Positions 60,165 to 64,000 of a DNA stretch of 64,000 nucleotides are shown here, piece after piece (position 1 is the stretch's first letter; the number at the start of each line of letters is the position of its first letter). The position numbers were made by a program, and so were the translations under genes. The DNA is from Polyangiaceae bacterium (lineage in GTDB: Bacteria; Myxococcota_A; Polyangia; Polyangiales; Polyangiaceae): assembly GCA_020846005.1 (NCBI GenBank), contig JADLEQ010000028.1, positions 1 through 64,000 on the forward strand, given 5' to 3'. The notes under the pieces were generated by a model. It ran no database searches. It was not told the DNA's origin and worked only from the letters and a program-made list of their open reading frames with translations.

Positions 60165-61280
60165 CTAGTCGGCTCGCTCCACCAGGGCCCGCCAGCGCTG
60201 GAGGGCGGGGCCGAGACGCTCGGCGATGCGGGCCTCCCACGGCTCGACCGCCGCGTCGGGAGCGCCGGCGGCGCGCGCCTCCGCGACGGCGCCCAGCGCC
60301 GCGAGGCCCCGGCTGCGCCGGACGAACGCCTCGGCGAGGAGCGGCCAGAGCTCCGCCTCCGGGCCCCCCAACCTGAGGGCCCGGCGCAGCGGACCGATGG
60401 CCTCGCCTGCGCGCTCGTCGGCCAGCATCGCCCGGCCGAGACGAGCGTAGATGTCGTGCGAGGCGGGGCCGTCGCCGGCATACTGCACGGCGAGCCGGAG
60501 CACCTCCTCGCCCTTCTCCACCTCGGCGAGCGCGACGCAGGCGCTGCCGAGGAGGCCGAGCCCGCGCGCGATGACCGCCCGCGCCTCGGCTGCGAGCCCC
60601 TGGCCGTCCGGCGTGCGCAGGTAGATGGCGAGGGGCGCCGGCCAGGCGCCGAGCAGCTCGAGGATCCGGACGTGATCGCCCCGCTCCGCCGCCCGCTCGG
60701 CCTCCGCCACGCGGGCCAGGTCGATCGACCCCCGCGCGCCGCGCGCCGCGCGATCGAGCTCCTCGCGCACGTGGGTGCGGAGCCGCGCGCGGAACTGCTC
60801 GAGCGAGAACGTCTTCTCGATGCCGTCGTGCACCACGCGGATGACGGAGCGCTCCGGCTCGATGGCGAGCTCGCCCAGGCTGTAGCCGTAGATCGGGGCG
60901 AGCAACAGGTAGCGGACGCCGACGTGGAGCTGCAGCGCCTCGAGATCCGTCGGGCGGGTCGGCGGAGGGCCGGGCGGATCGTCGGCGACGAGCGCGGCGA
61001 CGAGCCGCCGGCGGAAGTCGGCGAGCGTGAGCCGCTGCGTGTCCTCGGGAGTGCTCTCCGTCTCGGGGCCGCCGACCACGAAGTCGACGAGGGTGTTGTC
61101 CGGGTTGCGGCGATCCACGGTCAGCGCCGTGATGCGCGCGCCCGCGATCATCGCGAAGGCGAAGAACCGCGACCCGACGATGTCGCAGAGCGCCTGGAAG
61201 CTGCCGATCCCTTCGCCGACGCGCTCGAACCAGCCGTCGGTACGGATCGGATCGAGCGACAGGACGAGAGTGGAGCTCAT
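60165..61280 (-). CDS. TPR-containing hypothetical protein
   Basis: 371 residues from ATG 61280. The N-terminal half is a mixed alpha/beta region without recognised domain (SSTLVLSLDP..., FRRRLVAALVAD). The C-terminal half (about 220-355) has TPR-like helices (EAERAAERGDHVRILELLG, YARLGRAMLADERAGEAIG, ALGAVAEARAAGAP). No signal peptide, so probably cytosolic. It lies upstream of nuoA on the same strand (110 bp gap) and downstream of a glycosyltransferase. Function unknown. Confidence 0.65.
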   Translation of the reverse strand: MSSTLVLSLDPIRTDGWFERVGEGIGSFQALCDIVGSRFFAFAMIAGARITALTVDRRNPDNTLVDFVVGGPETESTPEDTQRLTLADFRRRLVAALVADDPPGPPPTRPTDLEALQLHVGVRYLLLAPIYGYSLGELAIEPERSVIRVVHDGIEKTFSLEQFRARLRTHVREELDRAARGARGSIDLARVAEAERAAERGDHVRILELLGAWPAPLAIYLRTPDGQGLAAEARAVIARGLGLLGSACVALAEVEKGEEVLRLAVQYAGDGPASHDIYARLGRAMLADERAGEAIGPLRRALRLGGPEAELWPLLAEAFVRRSRGLAALGAVAEARAAGAPDAAVEPWEARIAERLGPALQRWRALVERAD

Positions 61281-61383
61281 GAGCGCGCGACCGGGCGGCC
61301 ACGCGAGGATCGCACGGGTGCGCCCAGCGGGGAAGGGCAGCGCCGCTCCGGGGTGAGAATCGTTCGCGCGCCGCGGGGAGGTT

Positions 61384-63021
61384 CTAACGGGGAGCCGCGC
61401 CGCCCGAGCGCCGGACGAACACCTCGGCCTGGCGCCCGCGGCCCTTCTTCTTCCCAACCGACCGGTAGTCGCGCGCGAGGAGCGCCGCGAGCTCGGGCAC
61501 CTTGCGGATCCCGAAGCCGCCGAACGATCCGACGATGTCGAGGATCACCGGCGGCGCGTTCTGCTCGAGATCCTGCACCGCGAGCCGGCGCGCGTCCCGC
61601 GCTACCCAGGCGGGCTCCGGGCGCTCCCAGAAGGGCGGCACCACGCCGGCGAGGTACACCGAGAAGACGTACCTGGACGCGGGACGCCGCTGGCACTCCA
61701 CGTGGAGGTCGGGCTCGAAGCCCCAGACGAAGAGGGAATCCCCTGGCGCGGAGTGGAGCTCCACCACGTCGCAGAGGGGATCCCGCGTGAGGCGGGCCCA
61801 GTGCCCGCGCCCGCGCTCGCGCTCGCGGAGCCACACGCGATCCACCGCCGCGCCGAGCGTCACGCCGCCGACCAGCGCGACGAACACCCAGCGAGCGAGC
61901 TGCCGGCCGATGCGCGTGCCGCCATCGAACGCCGGGGCGAGCGAGAGGCCGCTCGCGAGCGCGATGAGCGGCAGCGGGAGCATCCAATAGTGAGGCCAGA
62001 ACCGGCGCGTCTGCGCCACGGAGGCGACCGCGACCATCGCGCCCAGCCCGGCGCAGACGAGCAACCCCTGGGCGCGGAGCGCCACGAGGACCGCGCGGAG
62101 CGAGCGCGACCGCGCTCGGCGCAGGGCGAGCGCGAGGCTCCCGGCGGCGGAGCAGGCCGCGGCGACCCAGACGACCTTGTCCGCCCCGTCGGTGAACCAC
62201 GTCCACATCGCGCGATGCCCCTTCTTGTCCGCGTAGGGGTCCATGTACGTCACCAGGTTGTAGGTGACCGTCCAGTACCAGAGCGTGTCGAGCTCGCCCG
62301 CCGCGGCGTAGCGCGCCAGGATCAGCGCCGGCACCAGCGCCCACCCGCCGAGGAACGCGGCGATCGCCGCGAGCCGCGACCGCCACGGGCCGCCCTCGGC
62401 GGCGAGGGCCACGAGCAGCCAGACCAGAGCCGGCGCCACGAGGAGCGCGGCCGTCTGCTTGCTGGCCGCCGCCAGCGCGCAGCACAGCCCGCTGGCGAAG
62501 TAGGCGGCCGTCCGCCGCGGGCCGGGGCGGCAGCGCAGCACGCCGACGGCGAGGACCGCGTAGCCGAGCGCGACGAGGGGCCCGGCGAGCACCTCGCCCT
62601 GCATCGCGATCCCGGCGTCCGGGTGGAGGTACATGCAGTGCACCCAGGCGTGCAGCACGCCGGCGATCGCGCCCCCGAGCGGCGAGCGGACGGCCCACCC
62701 GCCGAGGCACAGCGCGCCGAGCGCCAACGCCGCGCAGAGCCACGTGGCGACGCGGAGCCCGACCCACCCGTGGAGCCCGAAGATCCACTGGCACAGCCCG
62801 AGGAACCAGTACAGCACGGGGCCGCGCTGGCTCACCGCGTCGACGTACGGGAGCCAGCGCCCGTGCGCGAGCGCCAGCGCGAAGGCGCCCATGTACCCTT
62901 CATCCGTGCTCACCGGCGCTGGCGCGCGAAGCAGGAACCAGCCCTGGACGCCGAGCCCGAGCGCGCCGGCGCACGCCGCGAGGACGATGGCCGGGACGTT
63001 GCGCCGTGAGCGAGCCGCCAT
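61384..63021 (-). CDS. Multi-pass membrane glycosyltransferase (GT39/ArnT-like)
   Basis: 545 residues with about ten predicted membrane helices. The first luminal loop has STDEGYMGAFALALAHGRWL, the acidic DE motif of polyprenyl-phosphate-dependent glycosyltransferases, and YVDAVSQRGPVLYW. The C-terminal ~120 residues are soluble (PLCDVVELHSAPGDSLFVWGFEPDL). Likely acts on a lipid-linked sugar outside the membrane. Divergent from mutY (87 bp gap). Confidence 0.75.
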   Translation of the reverse strand: MAARSRRNVPAIVLAACAGALGLGVQGWFLLRAPAPVSTDEGYMGAFALALAHGRWLPYVDAVSQRGPVLYWFLGLCQWIFGLHGWVGLRVATWLCAALALGALCLGGWAVRSPLGGAIAGVLHAWVHCMYLHPDAGIAMQGEVLAGPLVALGYAVLAVGVLRCRPGPRRTAAYFASGLCCALAAASKQTAALLVAPALVWLLVALAAEGGPWRSRLAAIAAFLGGWALVPALILARYAAAGELDTLWYWTVTYNLVTYMDPYADKKGHRAMWTWFTDGADKVVWVAAACSAAGSLALALRRARSRSLRAVLVALRAQGLLVCAGLGAMVAVASVAQTRRFWPHYWMLPLPLIALASGLSLAPAFDGGTRIGRQLARWVFVALVGGVTLGAAVDRVWLRERERGRGHWARLTRDPLCDVVELHSAPGDSLFVWGFEPDLHVECQRRPASRYVFSVYLAGVVPPFWERPEPAWVARDARRLAVQDLEQNAPPVILDIVGSFGGFGIRKVPELAALLARDYRSVGKKKGRGRQAEVFVRRSGGAAPR

Positions 63022-63108
63022 GGGGCGACCCTACCAACACCGTGGCGCCCAGCAATGGAAGGGCCCCGGCGCAGGCCGCGCGTGCCGCGCGCTGGTACCC
63101 TGTCCCCG

Positions 63109-64000
63109 GTGAGCCCTCACCCCGATCCGATGCCGTCGGCGGCGCGCCTCGCGCGGCGCCTCGAGGACTGGTACCGCGCGTGTTCGCGCGACCTGCCGTG
63201 GCGTCGCCACGCGGATCCGTACGCGATCTGGGTGAGCGAGGTGATGCTGCAGCAGACGCGCGTGCAGACGGTGCGGCCGTACTACCTGCGCTGGATGGCG
63301 CGCTTCCCCGACGTGGGCGCGCTCGCTTCGGCACCGGAGGATGCCGTGCTCCGCCTGTGGGAGGGGCTCGGGTACTACTCGCGCGCGCGCCGCTTGCACG
63401 CCGGAGCCCGGGTCGTGCTCGCGCGCCACGGCGGAGAGCTGCCGCGCACGGCAGCGGGGCTGCTCGAACTGCCGGGCGTGGGTCCGTACACGGCGGGCGC
63501 CGTGGCGAGCCTCGCGTTCGGGGAGCGCGTCGCCGCGGTGGACGGCAACGTCGTGCGCGTCGTGGCGCGCCTGCGCGGGATCGACGCCACCGGCGCGGCG
63601 CTCGCTGCCGCGGTCCACACCGTCGCGAGCGCGCTCGTGCGGGCGGCCCGCGCGCCCGACGCGCTGAACCAGGCGCTGATGGAGCTCGGGGCGACGCTCT
63701 GCACGCCGCGCGGCCCGCGCTGCGGCGAGTGCCCCGCGCGCAGCGGCTGCGTCGCCCGCGCGAGCGGCCGCACGGCGGAGCTGCCGCGCCCGGCGGCGCG
63801 CCCGGCGCCGATCCTCGTCCACGCGGTCGCGGCGCTGGCCCGACGCGGGAGCCGGGTCCTCGTCGGCCGCCTCGGCGCCGACGCGCCGCGATGGGCCGGC
63901 CTGTGGACGTTCCCCACGGCAGAGGTGCGCCCGAACGAGGCGCCGGCCACCGCCGTGGAGCGGGCGGCCCTGGCCTGCGGCGCGCGCGTGGCGGGCGTTC
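63109..64000 (+). CDS. mutY: A/G-specific adenine glycosylase MutY, N-terminal part (runs off the window)
   Basis: The frame from GTG 63109 (ATG 63130 possible) reads through to the window end without a stop, so it is incomplete. The HhH-GPD domain is clear: catalytic Glu in WVSEVMLQQTRVQTV, the helix-hairpin-helix ELPGVGPYTAGAVASL and the aspartate in AVDGNVVRVVARL. The [4Fe-4S] loop follows as C-x6-C-x2-C-x5-C (CTPRGPRCGECPARSGC). The visible end (GLWTFPTAEV) is the start of the NUDIX-like domain. It removes adenine mispaired with 8-oxoguanine. Confidence 0.95.
   Translation, partial: MSPHPDPMPSAARLARRLEDWYRACSRDLPWRRHADPYAIWVSEVMLQQTRVQTVRPYYLRWMARFPDVGALASAPEDAVLRLWEGLGYYSRARRLHAGARVVLARHGGELPRTAAGLLELPGVGPYTAGAVASLAFGERVAAVDGNVVRVVARLRGIDATGAALAAAVHTVASALVRAARAPDALNQALMELGATLCTPRGPRCGECPARSGCVARASGRTAELPRPAARPAPILVHAVAALARRGSRVLVGRLGADAPRWAGLWTFPTAEVRPNEAPATAVERAALACGARVAGV

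Overview
The window is about 64 kb of very GC-rich DNA with dense gene packing, short intergenic gaps, many GTG/TTG starts and many 1-13 nt start/stop overlaps. Several features point to a myxobacterium-like member of Myxococcota (Deltaproteobacteria sensu lato): the high GC, a membrane-anchored Ser/Thr protein kinase translationally coupled to a TPR protein, a PilZ protein, a cyclic-dinucleotide/DnaJ-type fusion resembling DUF4388 proteins, many TPR lipoproteins or secreted proteins, and a branched-chain-type 2-oxoacid dehydrogenase. This assignment is inferred from gene content; no rRNA marker is present. I see no phage, IS, CRISPR or tRNA, so this looks like ordinary core chromosome with lineage-specific genes between core blocks.

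Layout. 1-3.7 kb: start of a secreted protein made of (ADAKP)n repeats, an ECF sigma factor with a zinc-finger membrane anti-sigma/TPR partner, a fatty acid desaturase and a PilZ protein. 3.8-15 kb: a membrane glycosyltransferase, the coupled GTPase pair era-der, a COG2509 flavoprotein, a two-domain HCCA-isomerase-like fusion, thiol peroxidase followed by a pentapeptide-repeat protein, a degenerate sigma-like protein, a nitroreductase and a PPOX-type flavoprotein. 15-18.5 kb: gcvP with a GcvR-like double-ACT protein. 18.6-33.9 kb: a membrane/spermidine-synthase fusion, ddl, dCMP deaminase, an envelope lipoprotein pair, hisZ with two TPR genes, a chlorite-dismutase-family protein with a HAD phosphatase, a large COG5610-type protein, a methyltransferase, a DnaJ fusion and a secreted protein. 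33.9-41.4 kb: a lipid-kinase-like protein, obg, and the classical block prs-rplY-pth-rpsF-rpsR-rplI-dnaB. 41.5-45 kb: three small or regulatory loci including the kinase operon.

45.2-63 kb is one long run on the minus strand: glycosyltransferase, TPR protein, nuoABCD-G-H-I, gatB, mtnA-lipA, a TerB-like protein, then the E1alpha, E1beta and E2 of a 2-oxoacid dehydrogenase. The window ends inside mutY (plus strand).

How the genes work together. The 2-oxoacid dehydrogenase E2 needs lipoate made by LipA, and GcvP works with lipoylated GcvH (not in this window), so lipoate-dependent one-carbon/branched-chain metabolism is a recurring theme. The nuo block encodes the peripheral arm stem (A-D), a NuoG-like subunit, NuoH and NuoI, but no NuoE/NuoF and none of J-N. 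NuoH carries an unusual insertion of about 145 residues. Era, Der and Obg, together with S6, S18, L9, L25, Pth and GatB, form a translation/ribosome-assembly theme.
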